Shown here: piece after piece, positions 11,196 through 22,870 of the stretch | Position numbering within the stretch: position 1 is the first letter of the stretch | Layout: each line of letters begins with the position of its first letter | From: Tretioscincus oriximinensis | Lineage: Eukaryota > Chordata > Lepidosauria > Squamata > Gymnophthalmidae | Direction: 5' to 3' | Length of the DNA stretch: 64,000 nucleotides | Assembly (NCBI GenBank): GCA_022410635.1 | Contig: JAJVDF010000364.1 | Location: 906,099-970,098, forward strand | Notes under the pieces: generated by a model | What the model was told of the DNA's origin: nothing | Seen by the model: the letters and a program-made list of their open reading frames with translations, nothing else | Database searches by the model: none | Made by a program: the position numbers and the translations under genes

Positions 11196-11312
11196 ATACT
11201 TTTAATCCATCTTCAGTTCCGAAGAACTGGACTAAACAAACAACAACAAAAGTTCTCCCTTTGTTTAGTCCATTTCTTCAGGAGTGAAGTTGGATTAAAA
11301 ATATGTGATTCT
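11196..11312. repeat. Short palindromic MITE (family G), copy 1
   Basis: Two inverted units face each other: TTTAATCCATCTTCAG with CTGGACTAAA on the left (11201-11237), and TTTAGTCC with TTGGATTAAAA on the right (11263-11310), separated by a CAACAACAAAAG spacer. The outer ends CATACTTTTAATCCA and TGGATTAAAAATATG are complementary at 14 of 15 positions. Confidence 0.65.
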
Positions 11313-12044
11313 GGTCTGATTCCAGNGGGCTGTATAGGGAAAATAAGACTCCGGTGCTTTTAATAGCAAAGGAAATTATAAAGCAACACCTGCTTGAATG
11401 TGTACTTTCCTTTAAAATATTTAAAGCTATAGAAATTCCATCCTTGTTTTGTACAGAGACTCTAACCATTTGAGTATTCTGTCATTTGAAATACCTAGAA
11501 CAGAAATTTATTTTGCAATCATAATGATTTCACAGAGAGAGTTGTCTTGCTAAATAAGCTGCTCCCAAATTGTTTAGGGCCAAATGTTGCCAACAAGGAC
11601 AAAACTTCAGTCTGGCCTTATACATCCTTGGCAACTAGTACAATTGCTTAAGCCCAGATGTCATATGAGCATCAATTGTCTATGTGCTCAGCAGTTTTTA
11701 ACTCAGCAAATTGATGTCCCACAGTCAGGTGAGCTATATATGGTTGAACCTGCCAGTAATATTCAGTGGTTACCTGAGTTTCTTCACCAGTATTCCTTCC
11801 ATTCAGAACTTTCAAGAGTGTTGATTTAAGGTTTTTCTAATAATATTTCNACTAATTATATGAGAGTTAATCCTGATATAAACAAATTGATTTTATGGAA
11901 CATGCCTCCACTTACTGAGTGTTAGTTTTATTGTGATTTCATTCATCAGATTTCACTATGAGGATGTTGTGTTTTTCTTTGTATTTTTTAAAAATGCTTT
12001 GGCCCTGTCCCCACTGAGCATTATAGACAGGGCCTTAGTGAACC

Positions 12045-12237
12045 AGGCTGACCAGATGACACCTTTTTTTTTTTTTTTTGGGGGGGGGGGATTTGAAAAC
12101 CTGGTTTTTGGTTGCCTCCCATTTTTTGCTGAATTTGAAAGAATCTTTTTTTGAAAAAAAAATTCCTCAGCAAAAACCGGGAGGCACCCCAAAACTGGGT
12201 TTCCACCCCCCAAAAAAGGGGTCATCTGGTCTGCCTA
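12045..12237. mobile_element. Fold-back hAT-type MITE, copy 2
   Basis: Ends AGGCTGACCAGATGAC and GTCATCTGGTCTGCCTA. AGTGAACC at 12037-12044 and 12238-12245 is a perfect 8-bp target-site duplication, the length typical of hAT transposition. The two arms are near complements around a centre at about 12145; T- and G-runs sit near 12063-12090. Confidence 0.8.
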
Positions 12238-12245
12238 AGTGAACC

Positions 12246-14404
12246 ATTCTGTCTCTTCTTTTTGAAGAAAGGCAGCACCAAGATATTACAAATGTGCAAA
12301 GGATTAAAAGGTGAAGATACTGTGTACTCTTCTAGAGCCACACAGAAATAGTTATTTTCATTTTCAGTTGGTTCAGTAAGGAACAAAAACATAGTGAAAA
12401 TATTCTTAGTAGGGCTTTTTTTTTAAAAAAAGTTATATTTATTTGAAGCAGGTTAGTTGAATCTCTGAATCACCCTTTACCCTCAGGTTCTAGGATGAGT
12501 AGGAGTGTAAAGCCATTTACAATAGTACCTAATAGTTAAAATCTAATTAAATACAAATAGTTGAAACACTAGAAATGATTACTGCCAGGTTTGGAGGGAG
12601 TATGGCTCTGATTTGAGAACTTCCTGACCAGCAATCCTGGAGCTTTCTGGCTCTACCTATTTTCACACCAGTTCAAAATGATTCTTTTCCTAATCCAGGC
12701 AGTAATTGAACCTTATAGCACACAAATTGCCTAAAGTGTTCCCACATAAACACCAGGGTAGAGTTTTGCTTCTTTAATGGATGTGGAATTCCCCCCACAC
12801 CAGGTGCTGCTGGTATTGGAAGCTCTACCTAGTGAAAAGTCTTCTCTTCTATAGCCATTAAAAATGAAAAGCTCTATCCAGTGGGAACCCTAAACGTGCC
12901 TTCCCACTAGTCTGAGATGGCAGGAACATTGTCCATCGGTCAGCAGAGCAGTCCCCTCCCAGGCATCATACAGGATCAGGTTATGTGTGTCAAAAGTTCC
13001 CCACGAATAAATTAACCTTTCCCCATTTAATTGTTTTGCCTGTAAAGTGAACATGTTCTCTCCCAAAGCAGAGCAGTTGGTCACAGTTCAATAGGGTTGT
13101 CAGATGAGCTGTCCAGTGTTTTTACTCTTGAATCCCATCAGTAGGTTTTCAGCAAGTTCCCTCTTCCATCTCTTGGCACNCACATGGTATTTAGAAAGGA
13201 CACTGACTTGTTTAATGTAGAATGCAAAAAATATCTGGAGATACTTTCAGAGTAGGTAAAGAATGAAGCAGCTTGATAAAGGAGACGTATTAATGCCTTG
13301 TTCCAGATATCCCCAGCTTACACAAGTGAATATAATCATTCCTCATACTGAAGATGAAAGTCGTTGCATCTGAAAAGAACTGGTTTGCTTTCCTCAAGAT
13401 TTGAAGCTGAAATTTTCTCATCCCACATCTTTGTTACACCAATATAATAACTCCTGCTTACAAACATGCACAAAAGTAGACGGGTGCTGTGTTCTTTTTG
13501 TACAATGTGTGGTTCTAGTGGTGTTGAAGAATCTAGAATCAGGTCAACACACCTGTTCCAGATAAGCATGTCAGCTCAGCTGATTCATGATCATGCTGCA
13601 AGAATTGCTGGCAAGAGCTCTGAAGCTTTCAATTCCATTGCTACTCATCGTTAAGAGTGGGCGTCGAGATTTGCATCACAAGGTGTTGTCAGCAAATTGA
13701 ATGAATCGGGGAGGGGAGATGTGGGGGAGTTGCACCATCAAGGCCAAAAGGGCTTTTCTGAACATTCCTGGGTTTTGCAGAGTGTTTGAAACAGCCCCAT
13801 TCAGGGCATTTGATTGTCTTCAGAGTCAATAGTGAAGAAGACACAACAGCTGGGAATCAGGAGACAGAAAGGGATGACGAACGTTGTCTTGCTTTTATGA
13901 GTCATCGGCATCGAGTTGTCCTTGTGGTATAATCAGAGCGCTGCTTATTACACTCGTAGATTATAACCAAACTGAAACTTAATGAGTTGTGGGAAAGAAG
14001 ACAATAGGGCTTTTTGCCAAGACTTGTTCACCTTGACAACACGCCTACAGGCCTACAGGTACAAAGATCACCATTGTTAACTTAAAGGAAGGCTAGAAAG
14101 GATTGTGGCATAGTTGTGCACAAGCACAAACCATAACTATTAAAAAAAAAACATTGTTATCATAAGGAATAGATATCATGCAAGTATACAAGACATGGAT
14201 CATTTTAAAGAAAGCCTTCCATGCAAGATCTTTCTCAAGCTATGGTAGTTACAACAGGAAAGATCCATCTCCTGTTCTCATGCAGGTCAGCGATGCATTT
14301 CCTAAAAAAACTCCTTTTTTGTGGATTTTCCAGCCAGTTCTTGCATGTCCATGTTAAAAAGCCTCCTTATGGCATGGTAAGAGTGGAAGAGAGACTATCC
14401 AGGC
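12246..14404. other. No gene recognised; includes a candidate conserved segment
   Basis: Positions 12410-12560 may be a very old L2 end (TTTATTTGAAGC, TTTACAATAG). The remainder has no identifiable repeat. Positions 13655-14020 look unusual for this window, with even composition, no repeat and several binding-site-like motifs; see the separate entry. Confidence 0.4.
13655..14020. promoter_or_regulatory. Candidate conserved non-coding element
   Basis: A repeat-free stretch with balanced composition. It holds a perfect octamer ATTTGCAT at 13669-13676 and a perfect AP-1 site TGAGTCA at 13898-13904. Binding-site matches this short arise by chance. The call rests mainly on absence of repeats and on texture, and conservation cannot be judged from one sequence. 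Confidence 0.25.
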
Positions 14405-15245
14405 ACAGGTTGTGTTCACACAATGACTTAAAAACCGCTACAAAGCTATATTCCGGAATGTAACAATCGCATGTCCGTGCACACCATACCTGTATATTCT
14501 GTGATCAATGTCCCAGGTCCGTGTTAATATCATGTGCACAAATGGTGTTAGTGAGGGGTTGGAGGGACCCTTCCTTTAGAGTGTTATGGCGATGGAGAGA
14601 ATATATAATTGAGAAAATGATGGTTGAAATTAACTCAATCAGAGTAAACTCTTCATATGATGTACAGAAAATTACAGAAGTTAAGAATAACTGGCTCAAG
14701 ATAAAAGACTATCTATTACAAAATTCGACTAGTCCATCCACTACTTACAAAATTAACTTGATATATTCCCTATGATTAAATGAAACAACATGCAAACAGG
14801 CGGAGGGAGGGATGAGAAGGGTATATATATTAGTATGGTTAAATGTTTTGAAATGTAGTAATATGTAAATATGTAAACAATTGGTGGAACTGTACTTATT
14901 ATAAGTAATATATATATATATTTAAAAAATGTCCCAGGTCCGTAATATTGCTTATTGATCTTGCGGCAGTGCAGTCTGAGAATATTTTTTTCTTGCTTGC
15001 AACAGCCAATAGAAACAACTGCTGCGTTCTTGCTTGTTTTAACATCTCACATCTAATTTGTGCACACGCATGCACACAGGGGTCCTCCAGAACAATGTCT
15101 GAATATCCCAGCAATAGTTTATTCNAGGAAAACCGGCATTTATTGTGGGTCGATTGCTGAAAAACACTTAGCACATGTGCGCAAGTCTTCCTCATGGCAC
15201 TCTGAACAAGGTAGAAAATAGCTGTGTGCATGCAGCCACAGTTAG
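14405..15245. mobile_element. Interspersed repeat H (DNA-transposon-like), interrupted by a LINE
   Basis: Starts GGTTGTGTTCACACAATGA and ends near GTGTGCATGCAGCC, imperfectly complementary ends. Landmarks shared with 59390-59790 and 26252-26395 include GTCCGTGCACACC, CAACAGCCAATAGAAACAAC, AGCAATAGTTTATTC and AAACACTTA. No transposase frame is visible. Removing the insert at 14523-14927 rejoins the landmarks in the same order as the 59.4-kb copy. Confidence 0.6.
14523..14927 (+). mobile_element. 5'-truncated LINE insertion (probably L1)
   Basis: Perfect 16-bp duplications AATGTCCCAGGTCCGT flank it (14507-14522 and 14928-14943; the first bases may belong to the A-tail). An open stretch of about 84 codons ends in a stop near 14775 and includes VKNNWLKIKDYLLQ, which resembles an L1 ORF2 C-terminus. 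About 150 bp of AT-rich 3' UTR follow. The duplication is direct evidence of target-primed insertion; L1 assignment is inference. Confidence 0.65.
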
Positions 15246-15309
15246 CACATGCACAGGAGACACACCTGGCAGTTTGTCACACAGTCCTTCCCACAGACTT
15301 CTCTGTTGC

Positions 15310-15640
15310 CTTTTAGAAGAAGAAGAAAAGAAGAAGAACTGGGTTCTTATACCCTGCTTTTCTCACCTTTCAAAGGGACTCAAAGCGGCTTACAAGGGTA
15401 TTTTTGCTTGAAGGCTGACATTCTATCTTCCCCACNAGGCTGTGGTGGTTCCCATGTATCTACTTGCAGTCAGTTGCAATTTCTTGCAATTCATGCTTTC
15501 GAATAGCTGGGTCGGCTAGATCTACAAGGTAGTGGAAGGTGCTCACCCCTCCCCACGTCCGACACAGGGCTTCGAAACACATCTCCCAGATGAGAGACGG
15601 ATTCCTTAGCGAATGAGCTATCTGTGCCTGCTCAGATTTT
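15310..15640 (-). mobile_element. SINE-A copy (tRNA-derived, Bov-B-like tail)
   Basis: The reverse-complemented tail comes first (AGAAGAAGAA, TTATACCCTGCTTTTCTCACC, GGACTCAAAGCGGCTTAC). The body TCTACTTGCAGTCAGTTGC, CACTTTCC-type and CCACGTCCGACACAGG segments follow, then the tRNA-like head ending GAGCTATCTGTGCCTG. Nearly full length. Confidence 0.8.
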
Positions 15641-16149
15641 AGTCACTGTTTCTAAATTAACACATGAAAATTTCATGAAGATTGGTTCCTTCCTTTGCTT
15701 TCTTTTTGGTGTGTGTTGCATGACCTGTCCGCCAGAGGTGGCACCAGTGTTCAGGAACCCATGCGGAAATTCATGACCTAAAACACTGTCACAGCTCTGA
15801 ATGGCATTCCAGCCATGACAAAGTACAGCTTCAAGGAGACTCATTTGATTCTTTTGTAATGTTCATGCTTCCCTNTTCTTTCTCCGCTCCTCCTGCCTGT
15901 TTCACAATGGTCACCCACAGTTTTGTATTATGATTCACCTGATAGGACAGTGACAAGACAAAGGATTGGCAATCCTTTCCCTGAAAACAATTCTGTCTCA
16001 CCTTCCCCACTAGTCCTGCCTCTGCTGAAGGCTGAGTCTGGGCTTCACAGTTCACTTTGTCCCCATTGAACTGGCTTTGTAGGTCTCTGATTGTTTCATT
16101 TATGTGCTGCACATCTGGATAAGGTTTTCACAGCTGTTCACATCACACA

Positions 16150-16625
16150 ACGTTTCTTTTAAATACACTATAGATTATAAGACAGTCCGGCTTCTGTTCT
16201 TTGGAAGAGTGCCTCACCACGAGATGTTTTTACTGCAACGGTACCTACATCATGAAAGATTTGCCCTACATATTCTCGGAAATTCAGAGATCCTCTCAGT
16301 AAAGCTCCTTTATTCTGATGTCATTTCAGGATATTGGGTAAATCCACTAAAATGCGTTTGTTGGGTCTTCCATAGTGGAAAAATAGTAACTATTGCAAGA
16401 GGCTTCAAGGCTAAATGTAAAGGTTCAATAGCTCTCAGTTTGCAGAGAATGCTGGACTTATGGGATATGTCATGTGATGAGAATGCAATGAAATGTATCA
16501 GGAATACTGCAGCCTCACCGTAGTGATAGGCAACAGCATGGAATATTGAAGGTGAAAGGAGAGGCAGTTGCAAACGGATTGTTCTGGATTTAAAGTAAAT
16601 TCCAGAATAAAACAGATTGTGGGGA
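16150..16625 (+). repeat. Unclassified repeat E, copy 1
   Basis: Shares an ordered set of landmarks with 22460-22870: GGCTTCAAGGCTAAATGTAAA, CTCAGTTTGCAGAGAATGCT, TTTAAAGTAAATTCCAGAATAAAA. A 139-codon plus-strand frame (16104-16523) runs through it, but the homologous copy does not keep that frame open, so it is not called coding. Probably a non-autonomous DNA transposon; termini not resolved. Confidence 0.5.
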
Positions 16626-19597
16626 GGGAGCTAACTTCTATGTGAGAGTCCATTGAAAAGGGATGAATTGATATGTGAACTCTGAATTGAAGTGTAGGTC
16701 TTGAGTGTAATCATACTAGGCTTTTTCAAATGGTCTTTTTACAAAATACATCCCTTGTGCACCTAACCAACCAACCCACACCCACCCCGAACAAGTATTA
16801 CATAATAAAAAGAAAAGCCTACCACATATTGCTATTACTTCATCCTGAAACCTGAGAACCACTCTGAAACAATTCATGACTACCTCTAGCTGTATTTCTG
16901 AGTCCCTGATAAGTTGACCTTGAGAAGCCATTTCCACTGACTCTCCTAGTTTCCATCCTGTCCACATCCAAAATGGTTAATTGCAAGAGTCATTCTTTGC
17001 TATCTGGGGGAAGGATGAATAACTGGAGTCTTGGGGATTCAATTAATATTCTTTTTTAATTTTTCATTTCTTTCTTGAGTCTTAGAAATCCTTGCCTTGG
17101 GAGCATCCCTAACAAAGCTTCTGAACATACCCCAGTTGTGCTCCAGAATATCTCATGCACAGCAGTTATGGTTAGGATCTATCTACACAAAAAGTGGTTT
17201 CATTTTACAGCCCAACNGTGTCATTTACTTGGCTTTAGGGAGACGGATAAGAAACATATGGGGAAGAAATAATGCTTTGACACTCTCTATCCACCATTAT
17301 CCCTTTTGCTTCTTATTGTATGNGCTGCTGAAGGAAAAACTGAAGTGTTGGCAATTCTCCAGGAAATGAATGTCAACATTTCCCTTAGAGCAAAGANTAC
17401 AGGATGGATTCTGTGAGCACCCAACTTGGATATGGTGGTTTGAAGTATTTTATGTAGAAGACACATCTTCAAACTACTTTTGAAATGTTCAGAAGAGCTG
17501 ATGGAGCATTCTGGGGTCCTCACAAACACGTGTTTAGATGTTTCCCCTCTATGATAAGAAAATGTCCTACTTGTCTAAATGAGGCACAACAGGGGCACTT
17601 AGTCAGAGCACAGGGAGCAGTTTCTCACCATTTTCTAACAGTTCAGAATTTGTCCTTTTCATTTTCTTTACTGGATGTTTCTATTTAAGCTTAATGTATG
17701 CAAAATTGAATAAGTGCAGTGGAGTGAATTTTCATGTAGGAGTACATCCAAGACCATGTGTGGCCAGGAAAACTGACAGACTGAGAAGAGGGCAGCAAAG
17801 TTTGACCAATATGAAACAACCTTGATAAAGAGACAAGCAGAAGAACTTATGACTTGAGGTTACATAAGCAAATATGCATCATGGATGGGGAGAGTAAAGG
17901 ATTTCACATTCTCGAGCTTTTCCACAATTGTCATTACAGTAGGCAAAAAAAGGATCCTACGGACCTTTCTCCCACAAGCTGTTGGAGTGTAAGAAAATCC
18001 CCTCTACTAATTATCAGGCAATGCCAACGTGCTAGTGCAATGTAGACTAGGCAAAGATATCTAAAATAGCATCCTGTTCTAGACAATGGGCATATTAGGA
18101 AGTGGCATATAGGACCATGGATGTGTGAAGATGGAATGCCTCAATGGTCCAGTAAACCACAGGCGCTATAAGGTAGACTGCTGGAATGCCTTTCCAACTC
18201 TCAAAGCTATGAAGGACAGAAGTTTTCTGTCTTGGCCTTTAGGGCATTTTGAAAATCTGCATAATGGCTCCAGTTACCAGAAGCTTTGGAGCCAGTGCAA
18301 GGGTTGAATATCCCAATACTGGTGAACCTGTTCCACACTAGAAGCAATCTACCTCGGCCAGTGAGCAGAGATTGCCTACTCCAGATAGATGCATTCTAAT
18401 TTGATCCAGATTTGTGTGTGTGTGTGTATAAATGGTCTGTGAGTGCTTTGTAATACAAGGAATCATGCACCTGATTTGATTACATTAGTCTCCCAATGTA
18501 CGTCTTAAATAATGGTAGCTTTCATAAAACTGCACAGAACGTACACTCATCATACAAAGTTCCAATGGTTTTGACATATTATTGCCTGCATAAATAGCGT
18601 GGCTTCCAGTCATGCGTGACAGCTCATTTGAGAAGACAGAAGTTGGCACTTAATTTAGATAATGGACCAAGGCATTTCAAAATATTTTTACAGGACATGG
18701 TGTATGATTTTAATAAATTTTTAAAAATGATATCACAGTCAGAAATCATTAACTCATTTATGCAATTCCTTTACATTAATAAATGCAGTTTATTTCATTT
18801 CAAAGTGTCCTGGAACAGAATGAGATCCCATCTTCTATAAGGCTTTAATGTAGAGTTAGCACGTGAGCTAAGCATAAGAAACAATTATGGAAGTAGATCA
18901 GAGCAGTTCAGTGGATCGTGGCATACAGTCAGAAAATCAGGATGGATGGATAAGGCTTGATTAAAAATCTTTCTTTGATGTCCTTAAAATATGAACCAAC
19001 AGTGTGCACTTGGAAAATGATTCCTTCCTCACTGTTTTCAATTAGATGATTTCTTTTTGAAGGCATACAAACAAACATTTTTCCAATATTAAATCAAATG
19101 TGTCTATAGTAAAATCTCACCAAAAGGTAAGCTTGCATGCTAAATGTACAGTACTTTCAAAGGAATCTGCATTTTCACAGAATGTACTAATTCACAGAGG
19201 TCAGAGTTCTAGATATGGGCAAGAGGATATTACCTAAGCTTTCATCTTATAGAGAGAGTAAAACATGTCTGGGGTCACAGGAATACTAGTGATCTTAGTT
19301 CTATACTATTCAGGTACTGTTCAGTGCTGAAGAAATGGACTAAATCAGTATTTGATTGAGATTATATAAATAGTGTAAATACCCAGTGGAATTACACTAT
19401 GAAACAATTCTGAATGCTAAGGTAACAATTACTGGGTTAATTTCATCCACTCATGTTTTTGTATTTCTATAATGTTTTTTATATTCTGTTTAAAAGTTAA
19501 CAATATCAATGGAGTCTGGTGTAGTTAATTGTTAATAATGTAACCCCATGCTATTTTGGAGCAGCGTCTGAAACTTTCACAAACAAGCCAGATCTGC
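16626..19597. other. No gene recognised; largely unique DNA
   Basis: A (TG)n run lies at 18413-18427. The stretch from about 18400 to 18850 is AT-rich, repeat-free and textured like conserved non-coding DNA. No exon-like frame with a recognisable domain occurs on either strand. Confidence 0.4.
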
Positions 19598-19665
19598 TTT
19601 TACCCGATTTAATCATCTTTAGTAGAAGTGTACTAACTTGATCTATTTCAGGCCCTGATTGCAGT
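19598..19665. repeat. Short hairpin repeat, copy 2 of 3
   Basis: TTACCCGATTTAATC, then GTAGAAGTGTACTAACTTGATC and CAGGCCCTGATT in the same order as at 5226 and 20256. It lies immediately before repeat E. Confidence 0.5.
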
Positions 19666-19689
19666 GCCTCAGTAATGTTTGAGGGAGCT

Positions 19690-20110
19690 TCCCCACGACA
19701 TGGTTTGCCTCACTATTTCTTTTAAAANATGTTCGCTACCCACCCTCACCTATTTCAAAGTTTCCACACTGTTCCGACACATTGCTTATCAATCTCATCA
19801 CAAGACGAGCCCCATAAGGTACTGTTCCGCTTACTTGACTTCAATCTCCAGCATTCTCTGCAAGCCTTCCTATAATTCCCAAGCATTCTCTGCGAGCCAA
19901 GATCAATTAACTGTTACATGCTGCCCCAAAGTATTGTGAGAATTGTCAAGTTCACATTATTGAATGTCCCCACAAAGTTTTCTTTTGGATTTTACAAAAT
20001 ACCTGCTGTTGAATTGCACAAATTGTGGACTAGAAATTTAGCAGCAACTGACCTTTTTAGCAGGGGATCACTGTACATGCGTGACCTCATGTGGTGGACT
20101 GAAGGTTGCT
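19690..20110 (-). repeat. Unclassified repeat E, copy 3
   Basis: In reverse complement it carries GCAGAGAATGCTTGGGAATTA and GCAGAGAATGCTGGAG, the landmark of repeat E; the motif occurs twice here. Plus-strand order ACTTGACTTCAATCTCCAG, CATTATTGAATGTCCCCAC also matches 58650-58980. Diverged, with termini uncertain. Confidence 0.4.
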
Positions 20111-20255
20111 ACCAACTCAGTAGGAATCGTGCATTAGGATGTGGCCTGAGCAAATGAACTCATATGATGTATTGATAAATCCAGAGTTTTTTTTTAAATT
20201 CCTTTTTGCATATTGTTTCAAGTACAGTTGTTAAACACTTAAAGACTGGTTTGCA

Positions 20256-20320
20256 TTTACCTGATTTAAGCCATTTTGGTAGAAGTGGATTAGCTTGATC
20301 TGCTTAGGCCCCATTATTAC
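20256..20320. repeat. Short hairpin repeat, copy 3 of 3
   Basis: TTACCTGATTTAAGCC, GTAGAAGTGGATTAGCTTGA and TCTGCTTAGGCCCC. This is the best-preserved copy: the GTGGATTAG part pairs with an upstream GATTTAAGCC-type arm only imperfectly. Confidence 0.5.
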
Positions 20321-20704
20321 AGGGCACATGGACCCATCCAGGTAGAGAATCGCTTCAGATGACTTTGATTCTAGTTAAAAGCTTTGCATTGTCTTTTCTA
20401 AAGCATACTTTGTTCCACACTAGAACAAAGCACATTTTTTTTAGATCAAAGTGAGATTTCAAATGGGAATCTCATCTTCAGTTAAAGTGCTGTTACCCAA
20501 GAATCATGAGAGCTGCTGTCCATTAACTAGGGTTCCCACATAAAATCTGAGGAAGTGTCTTGGCCTTTTAATGATCATGTGTNGCTTTTAATGATCAATT
20601 TCCCACATGCTCTGTCTGGCCAGCAGGCGGTTCAACATCACTACTGATCAAGCAACCACTCACAGGAAAAACATGATGGTGCTCTCCAGCATAGCCATCT
20701 TGGG

Positions 20705-21151
20705 TAGGGCTGCCATATTTTGGCAGCCCAAAACCGGGACGGGGGTGGGGATGCGTGCACAGGCACGCGCGCACATACGGATGCTTGTACTGAGACAGGC
20801 AGAACCTCTCTTCGGCCTGTCTCACCACAAACGTCCGTGTGTGCGCANGTGTGTGCGTAGCTGTCCTCCTGTCACAAACCCTGGCATTTTTCCTTTGCTG
20901 GAGGCGAGTAGGCGTGCTAGCAGGTGCGCTAAACCCCGTCTCCAGCATTGGAGCAGCTNCGGCATGCTCCGGGGTTCCTTCCAGGATCCCGGAAAGCGTT
21001 GCTTTGCCTTTAAAATCCCGGCTTTTTACATTCCCCGATGCAGCATCGGGGAATGTAAAAAGCCGGGATTTTGTCTTAAAACCCGGAGGGGACTATATTT
21101 TAGTCCCCAAACCAGGATTGTCCCACTTTCCCGGGACGTATGGCAACCCTA
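20705..21151. mobile_element. hAT-like non-autonomous element with a strong internal palindrome
   Basis: Terminal inverted repeats TAGGGCTGCCATA and TATGGCAACCCTA bound 447 bp. They are flanked by ATCTTGGG (20697-20704) and ATCTTGGA (21152-21159), an 8-bp duplication with one mismatch, consistent with hAT. It is GC- and CpG-richer than its surroundings. Long apparent frames on both strands have no domain and differ by frame, so no protein is called. A perfect palindrome sits at 21012-21072. Confidence 0.75.
21012..21072. repeat. Perfect 30-bp-arm palindrome
   Basis: Left arm 21012-21041 and right arm 21043-21072 are exact reverse complements around a single A at 21042. The arms begin AAAATCCCGGC and meet at CCCGATGC/GCATCGGG. 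Folded, it would be a very stable hairpin or cruciform inside the hAT-like element. Confidence 0.9.
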
Positions 21152-21159
21152 ATCTTGGA

Positions 21160-22459
21160 GGGCAGGCTGACCCAGGAAGGAAAAAGGACTGTTTCGTCCC
21201 ACCGGGGTCCAGTGTGCTTAGGGGAGTGGTAGTGGCTTCTTTCCACAGCATCAGTTTGGGAGTAATGGTGGCATCACCACAAACAACTACCAGAAACTGA
21301 TTTTGAAGTGGCGTTANGCTGCAGGCACACAAGGTTCTCCTACCATGATTGTAGTAACTTCATGATGTCTTCATGCCACATGTTTTTGCATGTCTTTTGC
21401 CCCAAAATATTCGTTAGCTGATATTCTACAAAATTACTATGCCTGCAGCTGGGGAGGCAAAAAGCCTTCCTGTGTAACTCTCCATAATGGGATTGTGCCA
21501 GGAAGAATTATTGGCTGAACATGCTCAGTATTTACTTCCTGCTTAGTCGTCTTGCATGGCAGTGCAGAATCCTTAGTTGAGCAGGCTCAGTATTTACTTC
21601 TTGGTTAGTTGTCTCACTGATTCAACACAGATTTATAGGTATATGTGTTTCTCTCATTATTTTTATCCCCCGTGTTCCTGCAGCTTAGTGCAGGAAAAAA
21701 TGGCTGTCTGAGCAATAATAGTTTGGGGCCAGAGGATCTAAATTCTGGGTCCTTTGAACTGCAACTTCACCCTTCTGGCAGCTATATAATAAATTAGTTT
21801 TGTGCTGAGCCAAGAAAACCAAACAAGATTTTGGCTTCTTTCTTAGTCAGGGAAGAGGCAAGTGAACTATTATCTCATTACTTTGCACAAATGAGGGAGA
21901 CTTTGCATCAAAGCCCTGTTATTAAGGCCATTTTTTTTGTATTCCTCAACTAATTTCTTCCAGACCTGAAACCAGAATATTATAAACTCGTGAGATTTAA
22001 TGTCAATTAAGCATTGACAGCAGTTACAACACCATCTTAGACAACCAGCTAATTTAAATATTAATTTTACTTTGTTTCATTGCTTCATCACCTAGGGGAG
22101 TGTAGTGAAAAATGTTTCCTGACTACAAGCAAAACTAAAGAAGTTTAAAGCAAATTATATACATTGCATTTCTGTTGCAGGGGAAGATGAAGGGAAGAAT
22201 TTAAAGCAAGTATTGCTGACTTTCATTGACTTGAGAATTATATTTACAAGTGGCCTATATATATTTATTTCATGAAAAGATGCTTCTAGGAGGCAAAAAT
22301 TGTACTTCCTTACTATCTCTAAGTCTCTTTATGCANTGAGCCTTATTTCTGGACAAATCTTGTAATATGAGCCTTTTGTCTGCATATTAGTGCAGACCAT
22401 GGCAGATTGCAAATTCCAATAACAACCTATGAAGGTAGGAGCTAAGGCTGGGTTACCAT
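21160..22459. other. No gene recognised; one short repeated segment
   Basis: Positions 21510-21625 contain two direct copies of a CTCAGTATTTACTTC-type unit; the same paired unit recurs at 33285-33400, so it is an interspersed repeat with internal duplication. The rest is AT-rich with nothing identifiable. Confidence 0.4.
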
Positions 22460-22870
22460 GCAGAATTTTTACTACTATAGTCTCTACATCAGGCTGAATC
22501 GGCCCCACTTGCTAAAAAGGCCTGGAGTTCCTGTTTTTCTGACAGCTGCTTTTTTCCACCTTCATCTTGAGCTACTGNGCAAATCTGCTAAAAAGCCTTC
22601 ACGGGCCTTCCATTGTGAGAGAATGGTAAATATCACGAGACTTCAAAGCTAGATGTAAAATTTCATTGGACCTCAGCTCACAGAGAATTCTNGGAATTGT
22701 AGTAAGACAAGTGCAGCAATGCATGGGATAAGAATATAAGGAACATGCATGGGATAAGAATATAAGGAAATGTAACTAGAAAACAGGAATCAAGAATTGG
22801 TAAGTGGGGAGGCAATCACAAATGGATTTAGAGTAAATTCTGGAATAAAATAGAAGGTGATAAGGTGGTG
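22460..22870 (+). repeat. Unclassified repeat E, copy 2
   Basis: Shares GACTTCAAAGCTAGATGTAAA, CTCAGCTCACAGAGAATTCT, GAATTGTAGTAAGACAAG and AGAGTAAATTCTGGAATAAA with repeat E elsewhere. Within it, GCATGGGATAAGAATATAAG occurs twice in tandem at about 22723-22767, a local 24-26-bp duplication. Confidence 0.5.

Noticed and set aside
16104..16523. 139-codon plus-strand frame
   Set aside because: Coincides with repeat E; the related copy at 22.46 kb does not keep the frame.
20607..21300. Overlapping 181-, 153- and 117-codon frames
   Set aside because: They run through the CpG-rich hAT-like element and its palindrome, contain N, and show no recognisable domain or conserved frame.
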